From the NCBI GenBank assembly GCA_001603005.1, contig LVAJ01000040.1, forward strand, positions 38,622-102,621: a DNA stretch of 64,000 nucleotides. Direction: 5' to 3'. A program made the translations under genes and the position numbers. The stretch's first letter is position 1; every line of letters starts with the position of its first letter. This document shows, piece by piece, positions 33,042 to 42,168 of this stretch. Origin of the DNA: Clostridiales bacterium Firm_04 (GTDB lineage: Bacteria; Bacillota; Clostridia; Oscillospirales; Ruminococcaceae). The notes beneath the pieces were generated by a model. The model was not told where the DNA came from and did no database searches. It worked only from the letters and a program-made list of their open reading frames with translations.

Positions 33042-34559
33042 ATGAAGCGTTCCAGAAAACAGATGAAACGGAAAAAGCGCGGCGGAATGAACGGCGACAG
33101 CATGATGCGGGCTTCCTATATCCTCGGCGGCGGCATCGTGGTCGCAGTCCTCGGCATCATCGCGATCTCGGTCGTGACAGGCAGAGGCGGCAGCGCAACC
33201 GTTCAGGCAGCCGGCGGCATAGATTATGCGGTTGACCGGCTGGAGGTCTGGGAAGGCGAGGATGTCCCGCCGGCAGATGCATTTTTGAATGAAAAATACC
33301 GCGAGCTGGTCGGGGAGGCGCGCTATGTCGTCGCCCCGCAGGAGCTGTCGGGCGATCAGGACGTTGCGATCCTGCTGCAGCTGGCAGACGGCTCGATCCG
33401 GACGGAAAATGCAGTGCTTTCCGTACAGGAGCCGGTGCTGCATATGGAGCTCGGTTCGGAGGTGACGCCGGCAGAGCTGCTCGGCAGAGGCTTTGAGGAT
33501 GCGGAGATCTCCCTTGATCTCAGCGGGATTACCGAGATCGGCTCGTATCCTGTCACGGTGACGAGCGGCGGCAGAGAAAAGGAGTTTACGCTGGTCGTGC
33601 AGGATACGGTCGCGCCGGTCGTGAATTTCAAGGACAACCTGACATTTTATCTGAACCAGAAGCTGACGGTCGCGGATTTTGTCAAGAGCTGCGACGATCT
33701 GTCTCCGGTCGATTATCATTTCTCGGAGCAGCCCTCTACGATGACCGAGGGCATCAAGGATATCTCGCTGATCGCGACGGACGCAGCCGGCAACAGCACG
33801 ACGATTGATCTGGAATATCTCGTCGAGGGTGACGGCGAACCGCCTGTCATCAGCGGCGTCAAGGACATGCAGACCATTGCGGGCATTCCGGTCTATTATA
33901 TGCGCGGCGTCAAGGCGATCGACGGCGGCAGCCTTGAAACGAAAGTGACGGTGGCGGAGCCGGAAGGCTTCAGCATCCGCAAGGCGGGCACCTATGAGAT
34001 CACCTATACGTCCGAGGATCAGGTCGGCAATGTCGCAGAGGTCACTGCGAAGCTGACGGTTCTTCCGTCGATCGACGATGTCGCGAAGCTCGGTACAGAG
34101 GATGTTTACCGCATCGGCGATGCGATTGTCGAAGGTCTGAAAGAAACGGTCGGCAGCAAGGATCAGAAAAAACTGGCAAGAGCGATCTATGATTATGTGC
34201 AGGGACACATGTTCTATGCAGATAACAAGGACATTATCGACTGGAAGCATGCCGCTGTTGTCGCGATCTATAACGGCTACGGCGACTGCCGCAACTACTA
34301 TGCATTCTCCAGACTGCTCCTTTCCTGCGCGGAAATTGAGAATATGACCGTCGAAAAGGAAAAGACGAACGAATGGGAGAACGCGCATTACTGGAATCTC
34401 ATCAAGATTAACGGCGCATGGTACCATTTCGATACCACACCGCGCTTTGATGTCTCCGACTTCTTCATGTGGACGGATGCGCAGATGGACAACTATTCCA
34501 GCTGGAATAACAACTGCTTCAACCGCGACAAGAGCCTCTATCCGGCAACTCCGAACTGA
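33042..34559 (+). CDS. Membrane-anchored transglutaminase-like protein with Ig-like domains
   Basis: 505-residue protein. A strongly basic tail (1-20) and one membrane segment (about 27-46) are followed by an extracellular region with two or three Ig-like beta domains (EKEFTLVVQDTVAPVVNFKDN..., VEGDGEPPVISGVKD...). A transglutaminase/papain-fold domain then shows the Cys-His-Asp triad: Cys416 in GDCRN, His449 in AHYWNL and Asp464 in FDTTP. Members can be protein cross-linkers, peptidases or peptidoglycan-related. As the first gene of the operon, 8 bp before the racemase, it probably acts at the cell surface with the envelope-modification genes. I chose the ATG at 33042, with AAAGG upstream. 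Confidence 0.8.
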   Translation: MKRSRKQMKRKKRGGMNGDSMMRASYILGGGIVVAVLGIIAISVVTGRGGSATVQAAGGIDYAVDRLEVWEGEDVPPADAFLNEKYRELVGEARYVVAPQELSGDQDVAILLQLADGSIRTENAVLSVQEPVLHMELGSEVTPAELLGRGFEDAEISLDLSGITEIGSYPVTVTSGGREKEFTLVVQDTVAPVVNFKDNLTFYLNQKLTVADFVKSCDDLSPVDYHFSEQPSTMTEGIKDISLIATDAAGNSTTIDLEYLVEGDGEPPVISGVKDMQTIAGIPVYYMRGVKAIDGGSLETKVTVAEPEGFSIRKAGTYEITYTSEDQVGNVAEVTAKLTVLPSIDDVAKLGTEDVYRIGDAIVEGLKETVGSKDQKKLARAIYDYVQGHMFYADNKDIIDWKHAAVVAIYNGYGDCRNYYAFSRLLLSCAEIENMTVEKEKTNEWENAHYWNLIKINGAWYHFDTTPRFDVSDFFMWTDAQMDNYSSWNNNCFNRDKSLYPATPN

Positions 34560-34567
34560 GGCGGCAC

Positions 34568-35281
34568 ATGAAACAGAAGCTGGGAATTATCGGCGGACTC
34601 GGTCCGATGGCTTCCGCACAGTTCCTCGAACTGCTGACGGACAAGACCGATGCCGCGACCGATCAGGAGCATATTGAAGTTTTCCTGTACAGCCGCCCGC
34701 AGACGCCGGACAGAACCGCGTTTCTGCTCGGTCATTCGCAGGAGAGCCCCTATCCGGTTCTGCTGGATTCGGGCAGAAAGCTCGAAGCAATGGGCTGCGG
34801 CGTGCTGGTAATGCCCTGCATGACTGCTTACAGCTTTTATCCGCAGCTGAAAAGCGATCTGCAGGCAAGGCTCATCAATCCGATCACCGAAAGTGCTGCC
34901 GTCCTCAAACGGCGCGGCATGCAGAAGGTCGGCATCATGGCGACGAGCGGCACGTTGCAGGTCGGAACCTTTCAGCAGGCGCTGACGGACTGCGGCATCA
35001 CGCCGATCGTGCCGGACGCTGCCAATCAGGCAGAGGTCATGAGCATCATCTATGACGATGTGAAATCCGGCAAGCCTGCGGATATGGAGCGGTTCCATTC
35101 CGTGGCGCATTCGATGCGTGCGCAGGGCGCGGAATGCGTCATCCTCGGATGTACCGAGCTTTCGGTCATCCGGCAGACACAGAAGATCGGCGCGGGCTTT
35201 CTCGACGCAATGGTCGTGCTGGCAGAATGCGCGATCGAAGCCTGCGGATACCGCGTGAAGCCGGAAGACGGCGTGCGCTGA
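34568..35281 (+). CDS. Aspartate/glutamate racemase family protein
   Basis: 237-residue cytoplasmic protein of the Asp/Glu racemase superfamily (COG1794 type). It starts LGIIGGLGPMAS, has the first catalytic Cys at 84 in MPCMTAY and the second at 195 in LGCTELS. The usual PCNTAH reads PCMTAY, so the Asn and His next to the first Cys are substituted, which may alter substrate or rate. Two-cysteine racemases make D-Asp or D-Glu. Its place immediately before an adenylation enzyme suggests that it supplies the D-amino acid activated by this pathway; this is inference. Confidence 0.83.
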   Translation: MKQKLGIIGGLGPMASAQFLELLTDKTDAATDQEHIEVFLYSRPQTPDRTAFLLGHSQESPYPVLLDSGRKLEAMGCGVLVMPCMTAYSFYPQLKSDLQARLINPITESAAVLKRRGMQKVGIMATSGTLQVGTFQQALTDCGITPIVPDAANQAEVMSIIYDDVKSGKPADMERFHSVAHSMRAQGAECVILGCTELSVIRQTQKIGAGFLDAMVVLAECAIEACGYRVKPEDGVR

Positions 35282-35337
35282 CCGATCATCAGGAAGTATC
35301 AAAGAAACAAGAACATGTTCAAAAGGAAGGCATGAAA

Positions 35338-36849
35338 ATGCAGACCAATGTACTTGAATATCTGGAACAGACGCTTCCGCGGGTGCCCGATAAGATCGCA
35401 TTCGCGGACGATCAGACACAGCTCACCTTTGCGCAGGTCTCGCAGAATGCACGGGCGATTGGCTCGGCACTGCATGCAGACGGGCTTTCGGGTGAGCCTG
35501 TTGTCGTGTTTATGGAGAAATCTCCTGCGGCGATCAATGCCTTTTTCGGCGTGATCTATGCAGGCTGCTATTATGTTCCGCTGGACGTTGAGATGCCGGC
35601 ATTCCGCATCGAAATGATCCTCGAACAGCTGAAACCGCGCGCGGTCATCTGCGATGCCGTGACGCAGGAGCAGCTCGGCAAATTCGGATATACCGGTAGA
35701 TACTATCTCTTTGACGAGATGATCCGGACGCCGGTCGATGATGCGGCGCTTGCGCAGATCCGTGCAAAGCAGCTGGACATTGATCCGATCTATATTGTGT
35801 TCACATCCGGCTCGACGGGTGTGCCGAAGGGCATTCTGGCATGTCATCGCTCGGTCATCGACTATATCGAGAATCTGTCCGAAACGCTCGGCTTCAACAG
35901 TGAAACCGTGTTCGGCAACCAGACGCCGCTCTATTTCGACGCATGTCTGAAAGAGCTCTACCCGACGCTGAAATTCGGCGCGACCACATGGCTCGTCCCG
36001 AAGCAGTGCTTCTCGTTCCCGATCCAGCTGGTCGAGTATCTCAACGCGCACCGGATCAATACGGTCTGCTGGGTTGTCTCGGCGCTGACCATGATCTCCG
36101 CGACCGGCACATTCAAGACGGTCAAGCCGGAAACGCTGCATACGGTCGCGTTCGGCAGCGAGGTCTTTCCGGTCAAGCAGTACCGCCTGTGGCGCGAGGT
36201 GCTGCCGGATGCGAAGTTCACGAACCTGTACGGCCCGACCGAAGCGACCGGCATGAGCTGCTATTATCATGTCAACCGCGAATTTGAAGATACGGAAGCC
36301 ATTCCGATCGGCAAGCCGTTCCGCAACACCGGCATCATTCTGCTGGATGAGCATGACAAAGAGGCGGCATTCGGCGAGCCGGGCGAGATCTGCATTCGCG
36401 GCACCTGCCTGACAATGGGCTATTTCGGGCAGCCGGACAAAACCGCCGAGGTCTTTACGCAGAATCCGCTGCAAACGCGTTTTCAGGAGCTGATCTACCG
36501 CACCGGCGACATCGCGCATTACAATGCGGACGGCGACCTCGTGTTTGTTTCGCGCAAGGATTATCAGATCAAGCATATGGGACACCGCATCGAGCTCGGC
36601 GAGATCGAGATCAACTGCGGACTGTTCGACGGCGTGGAGTTCGTCGGCTGTATCTATGATAAGGTGAAGGGCAAGATCGTCCTGTTTTATACCGGACCGG
36701 CGGAAAAGGCGGCGCTTGCTGCCTATCTGAAAGAGCGCCTGCCGCGCTACATGCAGCCGAACCGGATCCGGCAGATCGACGAAATGCCGCACACCCCGAA
36801 CGGCAAGCTCGACCGCAAGGCGCTTGCAGCACGCTATGAGGCGGAATGA
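35338..36849 (+). CDS. DltA-like amino acid adenylation enzyme
   Basis: 503-residue stand-alone adenylation domain that activates a carboxylic acid as AMP ester and loads it onto the carrier protein encoded next. The core motifs are intact: FTSGSTGVPKG (A3), NLYGPTEAT (A5), YRTGD (A7), KHMGHRIELGEIE (A8) and TPNGKLDRKAL (A10 lysine). It most resembles D-alanine:carrier ligases (DltA), and the following ACP, MBOAT and SGNH genes copy the dlt order, but substrate specificity cannot be read reliably from the sequence. I took the ATG at 35338, 7 bp after GGAAGG; an ATG at 35332 is also possible. Confidence 0.85.
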   Translation: MQTNVLEYLEQTLPRVPDKIAFADDQTQLTFAQVSQNARAIGSALHADGLSGEPVVVFMEKSPAAINAFFGVIYAGCYYVPLDVEMPAFRIEMILEQLKPRAVICDAVTQEQLGKFGYTGRYYLFDEMIRTPVDDAALAQIRAKQLDIDPIYIVFTSGSTGVPKGILACHRSVIDYIENLSETLGFNSETVFGNQTPLYFDACLKELYPTLKFGATTWLVPKQCFSFPIQLVEYLNAHRINTVCWVVSALTMISATGTFKTVKPETLHTVAFGSEVFPVKQYRLWREVLPDAKFTNLYGPTEATGMSCYYHVNREFEDTEAIPIGKPFRNTGIILLDEHDKEAAFGEPGEICIRGTCLTMGYFGQPDKTAEVFTQNPLQTRFQELIYRTGDIAHYNADGDLVFVSRKDYQIKHMGHRIELGEIEINCGLFDGVEFVGCIYDKVKGKIVLFYTGPAEKAALAAYLKERLPRYMQPNRIRQIDEMPHTPNGKLDRKALAARYEAE

Positions 36850-36881
36850 CCGCCCGCAAACAGAGTGAGGAGAATGCTACC

Positions 36882-37121
36882 ATGAACGAAATCCGTGAGA
36901 CGATTCTTGAGATTTTGCAGGATCTGCATGAGGATGTGGATTTTGAGAACGAGGACAAGCTGATCGACAAGAAGATCCTTGATTCCTTTGACATTGTGAC
37001 GCTGATTTCCGAGCTGAGCAATGAATTTGATGTGACCATTCCGGCGGACAAGATCATTCCGGAGAATTTCAACTCCGCAGACGCCCTTGCAGAGATGATC
37101 GCGGCGCTTGAGGACGAGTAA
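36882..37121 (+). CDS. DltC-like acyl carrier protein
   Basis: 79-residue acidic carrier protein. The phosphopantetheine attachment Ser35 is in KKILDSFDIVTLI, the usual D-S-x-x helix start. The size and very acidic composition match DltC. GAGGAG lies 9 bp upstream of the ATG. Its stop codon overlaps the start of the MBOAT gene by one base (TAATG), so the two are translationally coupled. Confidence 0.88.
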   Translation: MNEIRETILEILQDLHEDVDFENEDKLIDKKILDSFDIVTLISELSNEFDVTIPADKIIPENFNSADALAEMIAALEDE

Positions 37122-38713
37122 TGCTGTTTACCGATTCGCTCTTTATCTTCGGGCTGATCCTGCTGTTTCTGCTGTATTTTCTGATCCCGCAGAAGTACCG
37201 CTGGATGCTGCTGCTCGCAGCGAGCATTGCGTTCTATGCGTATTCCGGCTGGACGAATTTGCTTTATATTGCGGCAACCGCAGTGAGCACATTCTTCATC
37301 ACGCGGAAGATCGAAAAAATGGCAGGCGCGGCGAAAGACGAGGTCTCGGCGCATAAATCCGAATGGAGCAGAGATGAGAAAAAAGCGTTCAAGGAGCGCG
37401 CAAAGAAAAAGCGCAGACGCTGGCTCACATTGCTGCTGATCTTCAACTTCGGCATGCTTGCTGTCATCAAATACGGCGCATTTACGATGCAGAATGTCAA
37501 CAGCATCATCGGCTGGTTCGGGGAGCACGGAACGCTGCCTGTTCCGAATTTCCTGCTGCCGATGGGCATTTCGTTCTATCTGTTCCAGACAATGGGCTAT
37601 GCGATCGACGTGTACCGCGAAAAATATCCCTGCGAAAAGAACTTCGGCAGACTGGCTCTGTTTGTGTCATTCTTCCCGCAGCTCATTCAGGGACCGATCA
37701 GCCGCTATGACGATCTTGCAAAGGGGCTGTATGCCGGAAACGGCTTTGACGCGGAGCGCGTGCAGCTCGGTGTGCAGCGCATCCTCTGGGGCTACTTCAA
37801 AAAAGTGGCGCTGGCGGACCGCATCCTGCCCGCTGTCACGCTGCTGATCTCCGATCCGGAGCAGTATCAGGGCATGTATGCGCTGCTCGGCATGCTGTAC
37901 TACACTTTGCAGCTTTACGCCGATTTCACCGGCGGCATTGATATCACGATCGGCATCGGGCAGGTGCTCGGCATCCCGATCGCAGAGAACTTCCAGCGCC
38001 CGTTCTTCTCGAAGAACATCACCGAATACTGGCGGCGCTGGCATATCACGCTCGGTACATGGTTCAAGGATTATCTGTTCTATCCGATCAGCGTGGCACA
38101 GCCGATGCTGAAACTCTCCAAATGGAGCCGCGAAAAGCTCGGCAAGAACATCGGCAAATATCTGCCGGTCTATGTCTCCACGATCGTTGTCTGGTTCGTG
38201 ACAGGTCTCTGGCACGGCGCAGCATGGAACTTCATCGTCTGGGGACTGATGAACGCAGTCATCATCCTGATCTCCGAACGCTGCACGCCGCTTTACAGCA
38301 GATTCCACAAGAAATTTGCGTGGAGCAATACGCATGCATACGACGGGTTTCAGGCGATCCGCACGACGCTCATGATGGGCTGCCTGCGCATGTTCGACTG
38401 CTACCGCGATGTGCCGCTGACCTTCAAAATGTTCGGCACGATGTTCTATAAATGGAATGTGCATGTATTCTGGGACGGCAGCCTGATGCAGCTGAAGCTG
38501 ACGGCGGCGGATTACGGCGTGCTGCTTGCGGGAACGGTCATCCTGTTCATTGCAAGTCTGCTCGGCAGAAAGGGCAGCGTGCGCAAGCGCATCTGGGACA
38601 GATCCCGTGTGCTGAGCTGCTGCATGACCGTGACGCTGCTGCTGATCGTGCTGATCTTCGGTGCCTACGGCATCGGCTACGACTCCAGTCAGTTCATCTA
38701 TAATCAGTTCTGA
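37121..38713 (+). CDS. MBOAT O-acyltransferase (DltB/AlgI type)
   Basis: 530-residue polytopic membrane protein of the MBOAT family, with about ten hydrophobic segments. The catalytic His lies in GLWHGAAWNFIVWG, and the NITEYWRRWHITLGTWFKDYLFYP block is the family signature shared by DltB and AlgI. Residues about 70-105 form a long, highly charged cytoplasmic insert (KKAFKERAKKKRRR). In dlt systems this protein moves the D-alanyl group from the carrier across the membrane; by position it should do the same for whatever the adenylation enzyme loads. Confidence 0.93.
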   Translation: MLFTDSLFIFGLILLFLLYFLIPQKYRWMLLLAASIAFYAYSGWTNLLYIAATAVSTFFITRKIEKMAGAAKDEVSAHKSEWSRDEKKAFKERAKKKRRRWLTLLLIFNFGMLAVIKYGAFTMQNVNSIIGWFGEHGTLPVPNFLLPMGISFYLFQTMGYAIDVYREKYPCEKNFGRLALFVSFFPQLIQGPISRYDDLAKGLYAGNGFDAERVQLGVQRILWGYFKKVALADRILPAVTLLISDPEQYQGMYALLGMLYYTLQLYADFTGGIDITIGIGQVLGIPIAENFQRPFFSKNITEYWRRWHITLGTWFKDYLFYPISVAQPMLKLSKWSREKLGKNIGKYLPVYVSTIVVWFVTGLWHGAAWNFIVWGLMNAVIILISERCTPLYSRFHKKFAWSNTHAYDGFQAIRTTLMMGCLRMFDCYRDVPLTFKMFGTMFYKWNVHVFWDGSLMQLKLTAADYGVLLAGTVILFIASLLGRKGSVRKRIWDRSRVLSCCMTVTLLLIVLIFGAYGIGYDSSQFIYNQF

Positions 38714-38734
38714 CGGTAAATTCAGGGAGTGAAC

Positions 38735-39802
38735 ATGGCAAACAAAAAAGTCCTTTTTTCCGGACTGGCAATGGTGCTGACCGCCGGCGTTCTGCTCGCT
38801 GCCTATCAGCGGCTCGTGCAGCCGAAATATATGTCTGATGTGGTGGAGGGCAATCTCATCGCGGATTACTACAACAGCGGCAAGGATCATGATGTGCTGT
38901 TCATCGGTGACTGCGAATGCTATGAGAATTTTTCGCCGGTGAAGCTCTGGGAGCAGTACGGCATCTCGTCCTATATCCGCGGATCGGCGCAGCAGCTGAT
39001 CTGGCAGTCCTATTATCTGCTGGAGGATACGCTGCGGTATGAAAAGCCGAAGGTCGTCGTTTTCAACGTACTTTCGATGAAATACGGCGAGCCGCAGAAT
39101 GAGGCGTATAACCGCATGTCCATTGAGGGCATGAAGTGGTCCGGTGCAAAGATCAACAATATCAAAGCGTCGATGACGGAGGAGGAGAGCGCGCTTTCCT
39201 ATGTATTCCCCGTCCTGCGCTACCATTCCCGCTGGAGTGAGCTGACAGCGGATGATTTCAGGTATTATTTCGGTGCAGAGCCTAATTTCTTCTCCGGTTA
39301 CTATCTGCGTGCGGATGCAAAGGCAGCGGAGAATGTCCCGAACCCGACACCGCTGACCGATTATGCGTTCAGCGATACCTGCTGGGATTATCTCGGGAAA
39401 ATGATGCAGCTCTGTGCAGAAAATCATATTCAGCTCGTGCTGGTGAAGGCGCCTTCGCTCTATCCGTTCTGGTATGACGAATGGGATCAGCAGATCACGG
39501 ATTATGCATCCAAATATCATCTGCCGTATCTCAATTTCCTGAACGAGGACAAGCTGGAAGCGACCGGCATTGACTTTGAAACAGATACCTATGACGGCGG
39601 ACTGCATCTGAACGTGTACGGAGCGGAAAAGCTCGCGGACTGGTTCGGCGGATATCTGACAGAGAAATTTGATTTGCAGGACCGCAGTCATGAGCCGCAG
39701 CTTCAGGCGGAGTGGAATGACATCTGTGCGCGCTATCACGCAGAGGTGGACCGCCAGCTTCAGAATCTGGAGCAGTACGGCAATGTGAAAGGGGAAGCGT
39801 AA
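38735..39802 (+). CDS. DltD/AlgX-like SGNH protein with Cys for the nucleophile Ser
   Basis: 355-residue protein with one N-terminal membrane anchor (about residues 5-25) and an extracellular SGNH-like domain. Block I reads FIGDCECYENFSP, where SGNH enzymes normally have G-D-S or G-S-S; Cys60 aligns with the nucleophile. The late DGGLHLNVYGAEKL block supplies Asp and His, so a Cys-His-Asp triad is possible. LWEQYGISSYIRG after block I is common in MBOAT-linked SGNH partners. It sits 21 bp after the MBOAT gene and is probably the final acyl-transfer partner. The start at 38735 follows GGGAG; a GTG 6 bp earlier is possible. Confidence 0.78.
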   Translation: MANKKVLFSGLAMVLTAGVLLAAYQRLVQPKYMSDVVEGNLIADYYNSGKDHDVLFIGDCECYENFSPVKLWEQYGISSYIRGSAQQLIWQSYYLLEDTLRYEKPKVVVFNVLSMKYGEPQNEAYNRMSIEGMKWSGAKINNIKASMTEEESALSYVFPVLRYHSRWSELTADDFRYYFGAEPNFFSGYYLRADAKAAENVPNPTPLTDYAFSDTCWDYLGKMMQLCAENHIQLVLVKAPSLYPFWYDEWDQQITDYASKYHLPYLNFLNEDKLEATGIDFETDTYDGGLHLNVYGAEKLADWFGGYLTEKFDLQDRSHEPQLQAEWNDICARYHAEVDRQLQNLEQYGNVKGEA

Positions 39803-39832
39803 GCTTCCGAACAACAGAAAGGAAGATCAGAT

Positions 39833-40465
39833 ATGAACAAGAAACTTCTCGCGGCGGCAGTATGTTCTGCTGCTCTGCTGACCATGCTCTGCGGATGCGG
39901 CGCTGATAACAACAGCAGCACCGCACCGGCATCTTCGGAATCCTCTGCGGCAGAGTCTTCTGCGGCAGAAGAATCAGCAGCGGAGTCCTCGGAGGAAGCG
40001 TCTTCGGAAGCGGAATCGTCTGAGGAGAGCGCTGCGGAGCAGACTGCGGAGACCGCACAGATCACCTTTGACTATGTGCTGAACGGCACGACGATCGTGG
40101 TCGGCGAGGAAGCCGCTCCGGTGCTGGAAGCGCTCGGCGAGGCAGAAAGCGTCTTTGAGGCGCCGTCCTGCGCATTCACCGGCGTCAGCTATTATTACAC
40201 CTACGGCGGCGTGCAGGTCGTCACCTATCCGGATGAGCACGACCAGTCGCTCAACCGCCTCTATGAGGTCGATCTGGTGGACGATACCGCTGCAACCAAT
40301 GAGGGCATCAAGGTCGGTGATACCTATGATGACCTTCTTGCAAAATACGGCACGCCGGATCAGGAGACACCTGCCTATGCAATGTACCAGACAGAGGGCA
40401 AGGCAGTCCGGTTCTTCTTAGAAGGCGAGAACATCAAGCAGATCGTATATACGATCGTGATGTAA
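39833..40465 (+). CDS. Lipoprotein with Ser/Glu/Ala linker
   Basis: 210-residue secreted lipoprotein. The signal peptide ends in the lipobox LTMLCGCG, so Cys would be lipidated. Residues about 26-72 are a low-complexity Ser/Glu/Ala tract rich in acidic charge that would span the wall. A globular domain of about 135 residues follows (ITFDYVLNGTTIVVGEEA... to the end) and recalls clostridial lipoproteins with a VLxALGxxxxVFEAPSCAF motif; the function is not known. It is the last gene of the operon, 30 bp after the SGNH gene, and may bind or present the modified polymer. Confidence 0.8.
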   Translation: MNKKLLAAAVCSAALLTMLCGCGADNNSSTAPASSESSAAESSAAEESAAESSEEASSEAESSEESAAEQTAETAQITFDYVLNGTTIVVGEEAAPVLEALGEAESVFEAPSCAFTGVSYYYTYGGVQVVTYPDEHDQSLNRLYEVDLVDDTAATNEGIKVGDTYDDLLAKYGTPDQETPAYAMYQTEGKAVRFFLEGENIKQIVYTIVM

Positions 40466-40589
40466 AACGGGGCGCTGCATTGGGGAGTGCAGCCGTCCTG
40501 TGCGGGGAAGGAAATCATCATTCGGGGACCGCGGCGGATGCCGCACAAAAGCAGTACAAAAAAAATAACAGGGATTGGGGTAATGTAAG

Positions 40590-41423
40590 ATGGGACTGTT
40601 CAGAAAACAAAATGCGGATAAGATCCGGTACAAGTTCCGCGACCATGTGGATCGTGCAGAGTTCCGCGGCAAGGATATCGTGGAACTCGAAATGCCGGAT
40701 ACGATGCTGGTCATCTCCGAAAGCGGCTTTCGGGAGTGCAGAAAATTAAGCCGCGCCACGCTTTCCAATTCGCTCTGCGAGATCGGCGCCTATGCCTTCC
40801 GCGACTGCGATATGCTGGAAAATGTGGTCATGCCGGGCGAAATGCGCTATCCGGACGGCTCAAACGGCGTCATCGGGATCGGCTGCTTTGAGGGCTGCGG
40901 ACTCCTGCGGGAGATCACGATTCCGGAAGGCGTTGCGGTCATCGGCGCCAATGCGTTCCACAACTGCGCTGCACTGGAAGCGGTCACGCTGCCGCGTTCG
41001 CTGCGCGCGATCCGGACGGGTGCCTTTTCGGGCTGCGCAAGACTGAAAACGCTGCGCGTTGCGTCCATGCCGGATCTGATCGCGCTGGATGCGTTTCACA
41101 ATACGCCGCAGCAGGAGAAGATCCTCGCGGCACGCAAGCGCGTCCTGACGATCACACATACCAGATCCTACGGACTGCCGGAGATCTATCAGTTCTCGAC
41201 GTCCGCGCATCTGATCGGCACGGAGCAGACCGAGAGCAATATGTCTGTCATGCTGGATGCAGTGGATGACGAGCGCATCAGCTTCCGCATCACACAGTAT
41301 AAGCATGCGGGCGGACGGCATGTCGTGCAGGTCAATACGCCGACCAGACTGTTCTATGAGGAGTATGACTGCTCGGACAGAGTCGGTCTGCAAAAAGAGG
41401 AAATTATTGCGATGTATCGCTGA
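40590..41423 (+). CDS. BspA-type leucine-rich-repeat protein, cytoplasmic
   Basis: 277-residue protein with about five BspA/LRR_5 repeats of the form IGxxAFxxCxxLxxVxLPxxL (for example IGAYAFRDCDMLENVVMPGE and IGANAFHNCAALEAVTLPRS), spanning about residues 28-165. It has no signal peptide, unlike the surface BspA proteins, and the C-terminal 100 residues are not repeat-like. The role is probably protein binding. A small GCTGCAT/AGTGCAGC hairpin lies in the 124-bp gap before it. Confidence 0.82.
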   Translation: MGLFRKQNADKIRYKFRDHVDRAEFRGKDIVELEMPDTMLVISESGFRECRKLSRATLSNSLCEIGAYAFRDCDMLENVVMPGEMRYPDGSNGVIGIGCFEGCGLLREITIPEGVAVIGANAFHNCAALEAVTLPRSLRAIRTGAFSGCARLKTLRVASMPDLIALDAFHNTPQQEKILAARKRVLTITHTRSYGLPEIYQFSTSAHLIGTEQTESNMSVMLDAVDDERISFRITQYKHAGGRHVVQVNTPTRLFYEEYDCSDRVGLQKEEIIAMYR

Positions 41424-41429
41424 ACAGAG

Positions 41430-41482
41430 CGGGTGCTGTCCGGTGCTGCGGGATTGCCGCGGAAGCCGGACAGTGCCCGTTT
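41430..41482 (+). terminator. Long hairpin after the LRR gene
   Basis: 14-bp stem CGGGTGCTGTCCGG / CCGGACAGTGCCCG with two wobbles and an internal GC-rich loop, followed by TTTGC. It is probably a terminator or 3'-end stabiliser; it lacks the conserved SRP RNA tip. Confidence 0.55.
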
Positions 41483-41514
41483 GCTGCGTTCCGGCGGGCA
41501 GAAGGGGGAAGGAT

Positions 41515-42042
41515 ATGCTGTTTGCGCAGATCATCACGCTGCGGTACTGCAAGGATGTGCGGTATCCGGTCTTCGCGGCGCAGCGGCGCGCAGTCCGGTT
41601 CTGGGCGCTCCCGCAGGAGATCCCGCCGGAAAATGAAATTCTGCTGCACATGGTGTATTTGCAGCAGGATCCGGAGCAGATCGCCTGCATACACAGCATG
41701 GTGAAAGCCTATGGTGCAGATGCATTCTTTGACGGCGGGTATCATCCCGGTCCGTTTCCGGCAAGGCTCGCGGTCACAAAGTCAGACGGCGCCTATCACA
41801 TCGGCTACTGCGGCAAGGAGCACGACGGTATTTACAGCAATAAAATGCATTTGCAGATGGGGGAGTACGGCAGGATCATCTATAATCAGCGCGGGGCATA
41901 TCAATATACCGGCATCTGGTACTATGACCTGACAATCTGCAATTTTGTCCATGCGTCCTATGCGGAATGCCGGCAGAAGCTGTTTTACCGGAAGGAGCCG
42001 GATGTGCTGTTTGAGGATCTGCGCCGGCTGCGGTACTGCTGA
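41515..42042 (+). CDS. Protein of unknown function, 175 residues
   Basis: I do not recognise this family. The protein is soluble, rich in Tyr, Cys and aromatic residues, with YHIGYCGKEHDGIYSNKMHLQMGEYGRIIYNQRGAY-like beta-rich patches in the middle. The start at 41515 is set by GGGGGAAGG just upstream; the frame is open into the preceding gene but that part lies in the hairpin region. It appears to be the last gene before the dut promoter. Confidence 0.6.
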   Translation: MLFAQIITLRYCKDVRYPVFAAQRRAVRFWALPQEIPPENEILLHMVYLQQDPEQIACIHSMVKAYGADAFFDGGYHPGPFPARLAVTKSDGAYHIGYCGKEHDGIYSNKMHLQMGEYGRIIYNQRGAYQYTGIWYYDLTICNFVHASYAECRQKLFYRKEPDVLFEDLRRLRYC

Positions 42043-42095
42043 CGGGGAAAACCGGAAATATTTCGCCGGAATTGCAATAAATTTGCCGGAATGCC

Positions 42096-42124
42096 TTGCA
42101 AAATTCTCCGGTTTATGGTATACT
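42096..42124 (+). promoter_or_regulatory. Promoter of dut
   Basis: TTGCAA, 17 bp, TATACT, 45 bp before the dut start. Confidence 0.7.
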
Positions 42125-42168
42125 TGAAAGATAAGAACAGACTTCAAGAAACGGAAAGGCGGGGCGAT

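Noticed and set aside
39760..40065. Minus-strand frame with Asp/Ser/Ala repeats
   Set aside because: It is the complement of the low-complexity Ser/Glu/Ala linker of the lipoprotein, which has a signal peptide and lipobox.
41430..41482. Small SRP RNA
   Set aside because: The long hairpin looked similar, but the conserved GGAAG-type asymmetric loop and apical tip are not arranged correctly, and a terminator explains it.
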